A DNA stretch of 64,000 nucleotides from Pseudomonas mosselii (GCF_019823065.1 NZ_CP081966.1:4371501-4435500), one strand, 5' to 3'; counted from the stretch's first letter, positions 18,176 to 25,746 are shown. The notes: generated by a model not told the origin, from the letters alone. Translations and numbers: made by a program.

Positions 18176-19036
18176 ATGACCCGCAGCCAAGACAACCCGT
18201 CGGTCCAGGAGCTGTTCCTCAGCGAACTGGTGGCCGAACCCAACCGCTACCACCTGTACATTTCCCACGCCTGCCCGTTCTCGCACCGGGTGCACCTGGT
18301 GCAGAGCCTGCTGGGCCTGGAAGACGCGCTGGACGTCACCTCGGTGGCGGCGCGCCGCCACGACCAGGGCTGGGAGTTCGACGAGCACGACCAGGACCCG
18401 CTGCACAAAGACGTGACCCTGCTGTCGAGCCTGTACGAGCGTTCGCGCCCGGGCTTCACCGGCAACCAGTCGGTGCCGGTGCTGTGGGACCGCCAGCAGA
18501 ACCGTATCGTGCACAACGATTCGGCGGAGCTGGCGCTGCAGATGGCCACCCGCCTGCTGCCCCTGGCCAAGACCCCGATCGACCTGGTGCCCGACCGCTC
18601 CAGCTGCGACATCGTCGAGCTCAACCAGTGGCTGCACACCAACATCAACCGCATGGTCTACCACATGGGCTTCGCCCCGGACCAGGAGAGCTACGACCAG
18701 GCCTTCCAGCAGTTCTTCGCGGCCATGGACACCCTCGAGCACCGGCTGCGCAAGCAGCCGTACCTGGTGGGCGGCAAGCTGAGCTTGTCGGACCTGTTCC
18801 TGCTACCCACGCTGATCCGCTACGAGGCGGTGTACTACGTGCACTTCAAGACCAACCACAAGACCCTGGCCGAGTACCCGGCGCTGTACCAGTACCTGGT
18901 GCGCCTGACGCAGATCCCGGCGATCTACCGCACCATCGACATGGCGCATATCAAGCTGCATTACTACTACTCGCACAACCACATCAACCCGACCCGGATC
19001 GTGCCCCAGGGGCCGGCGTTGAGCTGGTTGAACTGA
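18176..19036 (+). CDS. Xi-class glutathione S-transferase (glutathionyl-hydroquinone reductase-like)
   Basis: 286 residues. A thioredoxin-like N-terminal domain with a catalytic Cys in HACPFSHRVHLVQSLLGLE (Xi-class enzymes usually have CPWA/CP..HR), then SVPVLWDRQQNRIVHNDSAE (glutathione-binding loop). A helical C-terminal domain has the YHMGFAPDQESYDQAF and LVGGKLSLSDLFLLPTLIRYE stretches typical of YqjG/EcM-type enzymes, which reduce glutathionyl-hydroquinones with glutathione. The CPFS variant of the motif is a small departure. Paired with the azoreductase. Confidence 0.85.
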   Translation: MTRSQDNPSVQELFLSELVAEPNRYHLYISHACPFSHRVHLVQSLLGLEDALDVTSVAARRHDQGWEFDEHDQDPLHKDVTLLSSLYERSRPGFTGNQSVPVLWDRQQNRIVHNDSAELALQMATRLLPLAKTPIDLVPDRSSCDIVELNQWLHTNINRMVYHMGFAPDQESYDQAFQQFFAAMDTLEHRLRKQPYLVGGKLSLSDLFLLPTLIRYEAVYYVHFKTNHKTLAEYPALYQYLVRLTQIPAIYRTIDMAHIKLHYYYSHNHINPTRIVPQGPALSWLN

Positions 19037-19055
19037 GCAGTTGGCGTTTGCGGCG

Positions 19056-19170
19056 CAGGACCGCTTTGCGGTCCTTTCGCGGCAAAAGGCCGCTCGTACA
19101 GGAGGCCGCATCCCCGTGTACGAGCGGCCTTTTGCCGCGAAAGGGCTACAAGGCAGCCCCGGCGGCTTGA
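19056..19170. repeat. REP-like inverted repeats (nested)
   Basis: A short hairpin GGACCGCTTTGCGGTCC (19058-19074) is followed by a large inverted repeat, CGCGGCAAAAGGCCGCTCGT against its complement ending at 19141. It terminates the azoR-GST pair. The rest of 19037-19340 holds no gene except an IS-end-like sequence at 19228. Confidence 0.75.
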
Positions 19171-19227
19171 ACTCGAGAGCAAACTTCAAGCATCTTGAAC
19201 GCGTAGCTTACAGATGAGTGCGATTAA

Positions 19228-19244
19228 GCATTGTACGAAAAGTA
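19228..19244. mobile_element. Possible solo IS5-family terminal repeat
   Basis: GCATTGTACGAAAAGTA matches 16 of 17 bases of the end of the IS5-family fragment at 22956-22972. No transposase sequence adjoins it. Confidence 0.35.
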
Positions 19245-19340
19245 GAATGGTGTTTTCAGGCCACTTCAAGATCCACCAATCCTCCAGTAGACTGCGCACT
19301 TTGGCCGGATTAACCCGCCACGCCATGAGATCTGGAAGTT

Positions 19341-19766
19341 ATGGAAAAAAGTGCACCTCAGGTACGGAACGCCCCACGTCCGATGCTAGTCACGGTTGCG
19401 GTAATCTACTGCCTGCTCATCACCAGCAAAATTGCCTATTGGCTAGTCGGTGAAGGATGGGAAATGGCAAGGGTGGGTGATTTCGCAATGATTATGCTGG
19501 CGCCTCCAGCACTGTCATGCATTCTACTCGTCACAAGCAGCGTGTTGTTGTACAGGCGCAGCGCGAAGTCCGTATGGTTCCTGCTTGGGGCACTGCTCTT
19601 TGGCCTGACGCTGATCCCGCTCATGTTCCCAGAAATTTTCCGCCTTCCGGCGAGCCTTTACCCGCAGGCTTTTTGGTACGTACTCCCGGGCACCCTGCAA
19701 GCAATGCTGCTGGTTGCTGTCTGGATCTACAGCTTGCGGATGCGCCAGAACGGCTACCTTAAATAA
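19341..19766 (+). CDS. Small integral membrane protein, unknown
   Basis: 141 residues with four predicted membrane segments: VTVAVIYCLLITSKIAYWLV, MIMLAPPALSCILLVTSSVL, SVWFLLGALLFGLTLIPLMF and FWYVLPGTLQAMLLVAVWIY, and short charged ends. I do not recognise the family. It has lower GC than the operon upstream. A Rho-independent terminator follows directly (19780-19804), so it is transcribed alone or ends a unit. Start chosen at the first ATG that keeps the hydrophilic N-terminus. Confidence 0.65.
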   Translation: MEKSAPQVRNAPRPMLVTVAVIYCLLITSKIAYWLVGEGWEMARVGDFAMIMLAPPALSCILLVTSSVLLYRRSAKSVWFLLGALLFGLTLIPLMFPEIFRLPASLYPQAFWYVLPGTLQAMLLVAVWIYSLRMRQNGYLK

Positions 19767-19778
19767 AATTGCCACGTT

Positions 19779-19805
19779 CAAAGCCCTGCCTTGTGCGGGG
19801 CTTTA
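19779..19805 (+). terminator. Rho-independent terminator
   Basis: AAAGCCC...GGGGCTTTA hairpin directly after the small membrane protein gene. Confidence 0.75.
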
Positions 19806-19932
19806 TCCATCTGGTGCCGCAAGTTGCAATCCAGCCCAGCTAGACTCTAGTGATACAGGGCAGAAAACTAGAACTCGACTATACGATAATTAAATATCCA
19901 TACCGGAATAGCAGCTGCTAACACTTGACCAT

Positions 19933-20403
19933 CTAAACTCCACATATCCTGAAATCCCTCAGCAAAAAAAGGGCATCTTTTTGAGCACGACACCGAACCC
20001 TCTTGAGACTCGAATAGTAGTACGCCATTAAGCTCACCGCATTCGGATACCTACATTTCGCAGCCATCAACTCCTTTACAACCACAGCCGTCTTCATTCG
20101 ATGTACGAACAACCGCACCACGAACTGCTTTATTTTATTACTTCCACCATCTGCAAGCAGGCTTCTAATCAACTGCACTTGATAATAAACTGGCAAGTGG
20201 ACTCGAGCTGCAACATCTGCGCCCAGACGAACATTAAAACTGGCCAATGCCTGTACAACCTCCATTCTTTTACTACCTGACAACGGTCGTATTTCTTTGC
20301 AGAGGGCGTTCTCAGAACGACTATTCCTATTGACAGAAAGATCAGAAATCAGCTTTTCAATTCTGTCAACCGCTGGTTGCTCTATCAGCTTTTGTTCACT
20401 CAT
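19933..20403 (-). CDS. Orphan protein at the distal end of the CDI array, unknown
   Basis: 156 residues, low GC, ATG at 20403. Mostly helical and basic (RMKTAVVVKELMAAKCRYPN, SSLKRVRCRAQKDALFLLRD), with no motif I recognise. It starts about 17 bases beyond a right-end fragment of the RAYT-associated repeat. It is thus the last member of the toxin/immunity array and may be an immunity or toxin-associated gene. That role is inferred only from position. Confidence 0.5.
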   Translation of the reverse strand: MSEQKLIEQPAVDRIEKLISDLSVNRNSRSENALCKEIRPLSGSKRMEVVQALASFNVRLGADVAARVHLPVYYQVQLIRSLLADGGSNKIKQFVVRLFVHRMKTAVVVKELMAAKCRYPNAVSLMAYYYSSLKRVRCRAQKDALFLLRDFRICGV

Positions 20404-20420
20404 TTTTTAAACACCCTACA

Positions 20421-20448
20421 AAGGAAAAATAAATCTGTCCCCTTTTCC
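20421..20448 (+). repeat. RAYT-associated repeat, right-end fragment
   Basis: AAGGAAAAATAAATCTGTCC followed by CCTTTTCC, the right terminal arm only. It follows the immunity gene at 20563. A GA-rich stretch (20440-20490) extends from it. Confidence 0.75.
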
Positions 20449-20562
20449 GCTTTTTTCCCTTTTCGGCTTCCTCACGCTCAGGCTTCCTAGCCCTCAAGGT
20501 GGTTAGAACAAATTCGACAAACTCGTCGAACCGTTCCTCCTCATTTGGCCAGTTGATTACAA

Positions 20563-21087
20563 CTACAGTTGCCAGAATGTCAGGCAAACCCCATACTCAT
20601 CGAGAAGATCATCAGCGATCTCAAACTGGAAAACCTTCTCTGGAAAGCAGTCTGACAACGCGCGCTTCCAATACCTAGCGATCTGCTCGGCAAATAAATG
20701 ACAAAGACGATAATCCTCCTCCGACAGCCCAACCTTAAATACGGGTCGATTCGGCGAATCCTCCCACTTTGAAAAGAACTGATTTATTGAGAAAATGTTT
20801 CTGTACCGCTCAACATCTTTACGCGATGTGCTTTGCTCCAACGCACCAGCTTCAGTCTCGACCAGCCCCTTCAAACATTTTTTTTGCGAATCGTATTGCT
20901 GTGCATTAGGCAGCCAAAAAACATGACCATCAACCTCAACAAAATCGGGAGAAAGCAAACCCAGAACAGAAATCGCCTGTTCCAATGAAACCAAGCTCCC
21001 TACATATGAAAAAAACTCTCCAACGCCAATATCTGAAGCAAATAGATTCAACGAATCTTTAGAAATACAACCTTGATAAGCTTTCAT
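20563..21087 (-). CDS. Orphan CDI-type immunity protein (paralogue of the active immunity protein)
   Basis: 174 residues from the ATG at 21087, which overlaps the stop of the upstream toxin stub by one base (TGATG), the usual toxin/immunity coupling. It shares a pattern with the immunity protein next to the intact CdiA (28014-28553): FSYV..LVS.E near the start, L.PDFV.VDG in the middle, and a C-terminal W...L...FP...F..E....(E/D)YG...TF. It is acidic with no signal peptide, as expected for cytosolic immunity proteins. A 192-base overlapping frame over its 3' end (20396-20587) is probably spurious. Confidence 0.65.
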   Translation of the reverse strand: MKAYQGCISKDSLNLFASDIGVGEFFSYVGSLVSLEQAISVLGLLSPDFVEVDGHVFWLPNAQQYDSQKKCLKGLVETEAGALEQSTSRKDVERYRNIFSINQFFSKWEDSPNRPVFKVGLSEEDYRLCHLFAEQIARYWKRALSDCFPEKVFQFEIADDLLDEYGVCLTFWQL

Positions 21088-21240
21088 CAATTCAACCCTA
21101 AATGTTCAAGAACCGACTGAGGAACATTTCCCTCAAAGGCTTTTGTGTCGTTCCCCTTCTTGGGGAAATATGATCCATTCGGTGCCTGATTCCATTCGAC
21201 GACCTTAATCCGAGAGTTAGACACATCATACAGGACACCA
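21087..21240 (-). pseudogene. Toxin 3' stub (orphan CdiA-CT end), family unknown
   Basis: An open frame begins exactly at the left end of a repeat (21241) and reads GVLYDVSNSRIKVVEWNQAP...QSVLEHLGLN to a TGA that overlaps the next ATG. It has no start codon of its own. Length is about 50 codons. It looks like the C-terminal tip of a polymorphic toxin cut off at the repeat. Confidence 0.6.
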
Positions 21241-21355
21241 AAAGGGGACAGATTTATTTTCCCTACTCTAATCTCGTCCTACCTACATGACGGCTAGATC
21301 CCTTCGTTGCCAGGAGCTGGAATTAGAGCAGGAAAAATAAATCTGTCCCCTTTTC
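21241..21355 (+). repeat. RAYT-associated repeat, full copy
   Basis: Left arm GGGGACAGATTTATTTTCCC, centre with ACATGACGGCTAG and GTTGCCAGGAG, right arm GGAAAAATAAATCTGTCCCC. Terminal CCTTTTCC-like motifs are reiterated to about 21390. Confidence 0.85.
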
Positions 21356-21396
21356 CACTCTTTTCCACTGCCCTTTCCACTTTTCCGCTTTTCATA

Positions 21397-21914
21397 TCAT
21401 GAATCTTTTAGCTGCTTAGCTACCTTTCTTGCTGAGTGACGAATTTGTTGAGTCTCTCCGATTTTACTCAACGCATATATTTCCTCTTTCAAAATATCAG
21501 ACCTCGGAACGAACAATGCCCACTTCAGCGCCAGACCAGACCAGTATTCACTCTGACTCCCAAGACCTTCTATAACAACCTTCTCAAATGGAAGAAAATC
21601 CAAAACCCACTCTGAAAGACCATATACTTTAAGCCCATCGATCATCTTGCAGCGTACTACTCCTGGAGAACCCTCTAGTATAGGCAAAAAAACACACACT
21701 CAGCTTCATCCCCAAACGTGTACACAAACGACTCTGTTGATCTAGCCCAAAGACCTCCAGAAGTAAGTCCCAATAAAAAACGTCCGCCACACAACTTCGC
21801 CACAGGAAGCCAACTCAAGATAGCCCCTTCAGAGCCATACTCTTTTTTGCTCTCCCATGGCCCTTCAAGTCTAGCAAGCTCCATTAATAATTTTTCTTTC
21901 AGCTCATCTATCAT
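21397..21914 (-). pseudogene. Immunity gene with a frameshift in an A7/T7 tract
   Basis: Two frames join into one protein of about 172 residues. The first runs from the ATG at 21914 (MIDELKEKLLMELARLEGPW) to ...GDEAECVFF. The second continues LPILEGSPGVVRCKMIDG... to ...RKVAKQLKDS. One extra T in the seven-T run (A7 on the plus strand, 21686-21692) restores a single frame. The ATG overlaps the stop of the type 43-like toxin end by four bases when that toxin's internal stop is ignored. Either a decaying gene or a phase-variable tract. Confidence 0.65.
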
Positions 21915-22214
21915 CTAGATATTCCAGGAGTATGTGTAACATCCACACCATGACTAGTCATAAAGGACTTGAACTATTCACGAAGCTTTGGAGTCCAGTT
22001 CATTCCGTAATGCCCGCTCCATTCATAGGTTCGAATAACTCCATTTTCCTTCCAGATCCCGCCACCGACGATAGCGTCAGAGGACGGAATTTTTCCAGCA
22101 TTTAATATCCCATCATGCCCAAATTGATTCCGCCCCATGATGAACCGCTGACTAACCGGATCATAAATAAAGTCAATAGGTTTTGAGTTACTCAACCCTT
22201 GTACAGCTTTGGAG
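21911..22214 (-). pseudogene. Polymorphic toxin type 43-like C-terminal fragment with an in-frame stop
   Basis: The frame begins at the edge of a half repeat and reads KAVQGLSNSKPIDFIYD...FGHDGILNAGK...GGGIWKENG...YEWSGHYGMNWTPKLRE, then TAG at 21974, then in frame FKSFMTSHGVDVTHTPGISR to TGA. The GHDGI...EWSGHYG.NW pattern resembles the type 43 polymorphic toxin domain as I remember it. TAG replaces an expected CAG. It is followed by its coupled immunity gene. The upstream part of the toxin is missing. Confidence 0.6.
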
Positions 22215-22217
22215 GAT

Positions 22218-22262
22218 AGGAGCTGGAATTAGAGTAGGAAAAATAGATCTGCCCCCTTTTTC
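22218..22262 (+). repeat. RAYT-associated repeat, right half
   Basis: AGGAGCTGGAATTAGAGTAGG through AATAGATCTGCCCCCTTTT. The left half is missing and the copy is joined directly to the type 43-like toxin stub. A 70-base purine-rich (minus strand) run of the terminal motif follows to about 22330. The 22263-22386 spacer has no convincing gene. Confidence 0.75.
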
Positions 22263-22386
22263 TCTTCTTTTTCGCCCCCCTTTTCCGCCCTCTTCTTTTT
22301 CTGCTCTTTTTTCTGCTCTTCCCTTCAAATCAAAGGATTGATGACGAAGTAAGTGCCATTCAAACCTGCCCCTTCTTCCTGCAACA

Positions 22387-22746
22387 TCAGACCAAACCAA
22401 ATTTCACCAAGTAATCAAATACCTCCCTAGCATCCACCAGCATAACCGCCCCATCTTCAAACAATTGACAGAAGCCTCCAACTTTAAAACGAGAGTATAC
22501 TTCCATAAACTCAGACGCAACATCCCGAGTCAAAGGATCCTCCGCTATAAATTCCAATCCAGCTTTTACAGGAATTATAAACAATGAAACATAGGCAGCC
22601 AAGCGAACGCCTTCGTCCTTAGACTGTAAATAGTTATCCATCTCATCATAGGCGTAACCAAAAGCCTGATACAATGTCAGGCGTTGCTCACCGGCCCCTC
22701 GCTTAAACATTAGTTCCATCTCGGACCTAATCTCTAAATACTTCAT
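22387..22746 (-). CDS. Orphan immunity protein partnered with a deaminase-toxin stub
   Basis: 119 residues from the ATG at 22746, with GAGGTG as ribosome site; the frame is open upstream but overlaps the toxin stub. Acidic, mixed helical (MKYLEIRSEMELMFKRGAGE; YAYDEMDNYLQSKDEGVRLA; VASEFMEVYSRFKVGGFC). No family recognised. It begins 13 bases after the stop of a deaminase-like toxin end, and its 3' end is followed by repeat-derived sequence. Confidence 0.65.
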   Translation of the reverse strand: MKYLEIRSEMELMFKRGAGEQRLTLYQAFGYAYDEMDNYLQSKDEGVRLAAYVSLFIIPVKAGLEFIAEDPLTRDVASEFMEVYSRFKVGGFCQLFEDGAVMLVDAREVFDYLVKFGLV

Positions 22747-22759
22747 AATCACCTCTACA

Positions 22760-22897
22760 TTAGTCCCGCGCAAATACATTCAACTGAATATTTGGGTACC
22801 TTTCCCTAAACTGCAAAACCACTCCCGTACAGCTGGGGCATACAGCTTTTTCGGAAGCTAAGTTTATACGTCCGACAGCAGAATAATTGCTCCCGAA
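22760..22897 (-). pseudogene. Deaminase-family toxin C-terminal stub
   Basis: The open frame from the left edge of a repeat reads FGSNYSAVGRINLASEKAVCPSCTGVVLQFRERYPNIQ (in two parts) to NVFARD and TAA. SE..VCPSC..VV.QF...(Y/F)PN(I/V) is the second zinc-binding half of the cytidine-deaminase-like polymorphic toxins. The preceding H-x-E helix is gone. It has no start codon, so it is inactive unless restored by recombination. Confidence 0.7.
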
Positions 22898-22954
22898 AAA
22901 AGGGGACAGATTTATTTCCCCCACTCTAATCTCGGCCTACCTACATGACAGCTA
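22897..22954 (+). repeat. RAYT-associated repeat, left half interrupted by IS
   Basis: AAAAAAGGGGACAGATTTAT through ACATGACAGCTA, where the IS5-family fragment begins. Confidence 0.8.
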
Positions 22955-23345
22955 GGCACTGTACGAAAAGTAATGTCGTAAACACCGTCGCCAGCAAGCC
23001 AGCGTGACCATTGCAGCAAAGCTTTCCGCCAGCTTGCAGTAGCGTGTACCCAGGCGGCGGTGCTCCTTCAGCCAACCAAATAGCCGTTCGATGGCGTTCC
23101 GCTGCCGATACTTGGGCTTGTCAAACAGGCGCGGTAAGCCCGGCTTCGGTCTGCGTTTCATGTCACGCAGCGGAATCACCGGCTGCATCCGATAGCGGTC
23201 GCAGTATTGCCGCAAGGATTCTGCGTCATAGCCTTTGTCGGCCAGGAGCCAGCGGCAGCGCTTGCGTGGCCTACCTCGGTTCAAAGGGATGTGGACACCG
23301 TCCAGCAGTCGCTGAGCATGGGATATGTCACTGGCGTGACCACCT
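22952..23345 (-). pseudogene. IS5-family transposase, 5'-truncated
   Basis: The frame is open from about 23345 and reads GGHASDISHAQRLLDGVHIP then RGRPRKRCRWLLADKGYDAE, ending RLFGWLKEHRRLGTRYCKLA...YFSYSA. DKGYD and the Y(2)R...E core (RQRNAIERLFGWLKEHRRL) are the C-terminal DDE part of IS5/IS427-type transposases. The N-terminal half is missing. The IS end GGCACTGTACGAAAAGT lies at 22955 and sits in the CTA of a RAYT-associated repeat, so the stop codon TAG is supplied by the repeat. Confidence 0.85.
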
Positions 23346-23351
23346 GAGAGG

Positions 23352-23472
23352 AAAAAATGGGGACAGATTTATTTCCCCTACTCTAATTTCGGCCCATCTA
23401 CATGACAGCTAGCTCCCTTCGCTGCCAGGAGCCGGAATTAGAGTAGGAAAAATAGATCTGTCCCCTTTTCCG
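23352..23472 (+). repeat. RAYT-associated repeat, full copy
   Basis: Both terminal arms and the asymmetric centre are present. Three reiterations of a CCCCTTTTCCGTCTGT-like unit follow to 23514, up to the stop of the next immunity gene. Confidence 0.85.
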
Positions 23473-23518
23473 TCTGTCCCCTTTTCCGTCTCCTTTTCCG
23501 TCTGTCCCGGATGGAATG

Positions 23519-23779
23519 CTATTCCTTTTCTTCAAGATAGGGCCAATATCCTGCCCCTTCATCCTTTCTTATCCAAACTCTACCGCATGCAGGACAAGTA
23601 ATAACATCCTTTCCAACTACATCTATACGATCAAAAAACTCATCAAAAGGAATTCTTCCTTTATCAGCTCGCTCCGCCAATTCACACAACAACTTATTTG
23701 GAACGAGAGTGAACTCCTCTGAAACAGGAGAGCTAACCAAGCTAATGACATGAGAGCATCGACATAGAAACTTAGCCAT
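23519..23779 (-). CDS. Small zinc-ribbon-like immunity protein
   Basis: 86 residues. Two paired Cys clusters, FLCRCSHVISLV near the start and ITCPACGRVWIRKD near the end, suggest a zinc ribbon. The pattern resembles small proteins I recall beside CDI-type toxin ends, but no named family can be given. Its ATG lies two bases after the stop of a toxin stub. Its 3' end abuts the reiterated terminal motif of a repeat. Confidence 0.65.
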   Translation of the reverse strand: MAKFLCRCSHVISLVSSPVSEEFTLVPNKLLCELAERADKGRIPFDEFFDRIDVVGKDVITCPACGRVWIRKDEGAGYWPYLEEKE

Positions 23780-23781
23780 TT

Positions 23782-23918
23782 TTATCTCCCTAACAAGCTA
23801 TTAATAGCCTGCCTATCTAGCTGAATAGTTTTCTCGCCCCGCGAGAAAATCACTTGATTCAAAGGAATTGACTGCCCGCCTTTGCTTTTCCCAAAAGCAG
23901 CCGCAGCAGACTTATGCG
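23782..23918 (-). pseudogene. Toxin 3' stub, family unknown
   Basis: From the left edge of a repeat the frame reads HKSAAAAFGKSKGGQSIPLN then QVIFSRGEKTIQLDRQAINSLLGR and TAA, about 44 codons with no start. Basic and Gly/Ser rich at its beginning, as many CdiA-CT nucleases are. The coupled immunity gene follows at once. Confidence 0.6.
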
Positions 23919-24004
23919 AAAAAAGGGGACAGATTTATTTCCCCCACCCTAATCTCGGCCTACCTACATGACAGCTAGATCCCTTCGCTGCCAGGAGCTG
24001 GAGC
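23919..24004 (+). repeat. RAYT-associated repeat, left two-thirds
   Basis: Complete left arm and centre up to CAGGAGCTGGA; then three reiterations of AAAAAAGGGGACC-like sequence lead into the RAYT element at 24029. Confidence 0.8.
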
Positions 24005-24028
24005 AAAAAAGGGGACCAAAAAAGGACC

Positions 24029-24858
24029 AAAAAAGGGGACAGATCTATTTTATCTACTCTAATTTCGGCCTGCCCTGCTTCCTTCGCTCAATACGTTTTC
24101 CAGTGATCTGCGCGATCTCATCCACGAACCGGCTGCTACCCGTCAATTGTCCTCGCTGAATAGCGTCTCGAATCAGGCTAAGCTCTTCGTCCGATATCGC
24201 CTGCCTCACAAACTCGGCGTAGCGCTTGCGCCGGAGCTCTTCAGTTTCCCCCAATGCTTCAAACAAGGGGTCTTCATCAAGCCAATTCTGCCGTTTCACA
24301 GCCCCCATCCTGGCCGAATAACTTGACCAAGGATAGTCCCCAACCTCAGCTACCATCCGCGCCCGGACTGGATTCAATTCGATGTAGCGGCAACAGGCCA
24401 ACAGGTAGGTGTCAGACTGCACAATGCTGGACTTAAAACGACTCTCCCACAAGGTACCGGAACGGCCCTCCAGTCGATTACGATAGCGCGTCGCTCGCGC
24501 CGCCAGCGTCTTCATCAGCTGGCTAAGTCCTGCGCAAGCATCATCAGGAACCAACAATAGATGCACATGGTTGGTCATCAAGCAGTACGCATAGACTTTC
24601 ACTCCAAAGGCATCCTTCAACTCTCGGAGATCGGCTAAGTAGCGTTGAAAGTCCGTATCTTGCGCAAACACAACCTGTCGATTGTGACCCCGATGGACAA
24701 TATGATGCGGGCAGTGTGGTAGCAGTACTCGTCCACCTCTAGGCATGACGGCATCCTCCTTGGATCACCTTGACGACTGATGAATCAGGAGAATGACATG
24801 GCTGCTCGACCTATTCGACCCCACAAGGGCCGATATTAGAGTAGGAAAAATAGATCTA
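24029..24858 (-). mobile_element. RAYT element with terminal repeats
   Basis: The element runs from AAAAGGGGACAGATCTATTT at the left to GGGCCGATATTAGAGTAGGA...AATAGATCT at the right. Its ends match the ends of the solo repeats in the array, in the same orientation. The right end lacks the final GTCCCC. Confidence 0.75.
24054..24746 (-). CDS. REP-associated tyrosine transposase (RAYT), intact
   Basis: 230 residues. Y1 HUH nuclease of the IS200/IS605-related RAYT group: N-terminal HCPHHIVHRGHNRQVVF, the HUH motif NHVHLLLVP (His60, His62), and a Tyr at residue 121 in CCRYIELNPVRARM that fits the catalytic tyrosine. The C-terminal tail GKRIERRKQGRPKLE ends inside the terminal repeat, whose AATTAG supplies the stop. 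RAYTs process REP-type single-stranded ends and are thought to spread REP/REPIN elements. No frameshift or missing motif is seen, so it may be active. Confidence 0.88.
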   Translation of the reverse strand: MPRGGRVLLPHCPHHIVHRGHNRQVVFAQDTDFQRYLADLRELKDAFGVKVYAYCLMTNHVHLLLVPDDACAGLSQLMKTLAARATRYRNRLEGRSGTLWESRFKSSIVQSDTYLLACCRYIELNPVRARMVAEVGDYPWSSYSARMGAVKRQNWLDEDPLFEALGETEELRRKRYAEFVRQAISDEELSLIRDAIQRGQLTGSSRFVDEIAQITGKRIERRKQGRPKLE

Positions 24859-24917
24859 TTGCAGACGTAGCCGGTACTTCAGCTGCACCAGTTGCTTTTG
24901 CACCGAGGCTATCGCCC

Positions 24918-25550
24918 TTATGTCACCGGCCTAAAATCATCAATCGTCTTATTTTTCTCTTTCAATAGAAACGCAACGAAACCGGGATTGAAAACCATCA
25001 AAAACTCAATAGCATTATAAATTTTCCAGCGATGTATTTCGGGATGATCAATTATGGCGACAAGGTGCTTTTCAACAAGAGGCACATACTCTGAGTAGTT
25101 TTCACTACTCGCGAAATCAAAAATTTTGGCTATTTCAAACGGTTCACTATTCGCCAAAGCAATGATTTTCGATAGGGGGAAATAGATCTGGACTCTCGCA
25201 GCCTCGATATCTCCACGATCAGCCACGTTGACAAAATACCGAGTCACAGCCAAGAGTATTTGGTGATAAGTGTCGTCGTATCCGTGCAGTCGATGAAAAT
25301 AGACTCCTTCAATGCCTCCAGGTTTGTCCATTCTCCCCTCCAAGGCAATCAACCCTTCATGGATGCCCCAACTGGTCAGTAACTTCGCAGCCAAGAAGTG
25401 CTCCTCATCGTTATTCGCATGACGAAGCAAATCCAGCACGGCGTCAATTCTATCCTGTGGAATATCCTCTGGATCCAAATCTCCTGCACTCACGGCATAA
25501 TCCGCATGTTTTGGAATGTGATTCAAAAGTTCGTATATTTTCGGCTCCAT
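24918..25550 (-). CDS. Orphan helical-repeat immunity candidate
   Basis: 210 residues, mostly helical (IDAVLDLLRHANNDEEHFLA, LTSWGIHEGLIALEGRMD, DTYHQILLAVTRYFVNVADR, YNAIEFLMVFNPGFVAFLLK), giving a HEAT-like look; acidic N-terminus; no signal peptide. No family recognised. It starts seven bases after the stop of a toxin stub and ends 60 bases before the right end of the RAYT element, matching the module layout. Confidence 0.65.
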   Translation of the reverse strand: MEPKIYELLNHIPKHADYAVSAGDLDPEDIPQDRIDAVLDLLRHANNDEEHFLAAKLLTSWGIHEGLIALEGRMDKPGGIEGVYFHRLHGYDDTYHQILLAVTRYFVNVADRGDIEAARVQIYFPLSKIIALANSEPFEIAKIFDFASSENYSEYVPLVEKHLVAIIDHPEIHRWKIYNAIEFLMVFNPGFVAFLLKEKNKTIDDFRPVT

Positions 25551-25557
25551 AAGAAAC

Positions 25558-25628
25558 CTATTTTTTTACCGCTTTAATATAGTCGACCGGCACACAGCCC
25601 TTGATAAAACACTTACCATCGCGAAGCA
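25558..25628 (-). pseudogene. Very short toxin 3' stub
   Basis: From the repeat edge the frame reads RDGKCFIKGCVPVDYIKAVKK then TAG, about 23 codons without a start, immediately upstream of the helical immunity candidate. Too short for family assignment. Confidence 0.5.
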
Positions 25629-25746
25629 AAAAATGGGATAGATTTATTTTCCCCACTCTAATCTCGGCCTACCTACATGACAGCTGGACCCCTTCGCTGC
25701 CAGGAGCCGAAATTAGAGCAGTAAAAATAAATCTGTCCCCTTTTCC
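25627..25746 (+). repeat. RAYT-associated repeat, full copy
   Basis: Left arm slightly diverged (AAAAAATGGGATAGATTTAT), normal centre and right arm. It is joined to the truncated 3' end of the second RAYT copy. Confidence 0.85.

Noticed and set aside
20396..20587. 63-codon minus-strand frame overlapping the end of the orphan immunity gene
   Set aside because: Low-complexity Glu/Lys tail encoded by repeat-derived sequence; overlaps a better gene.
22188..22400. A 70-codon minus-strand frame between the type 43-like stub and the deaminase immunity gene
   Set aside because: It reads mainly through purine-rich repeat-derived sequence (Lys/Arg/Glu/Gly runs) with no start signal.
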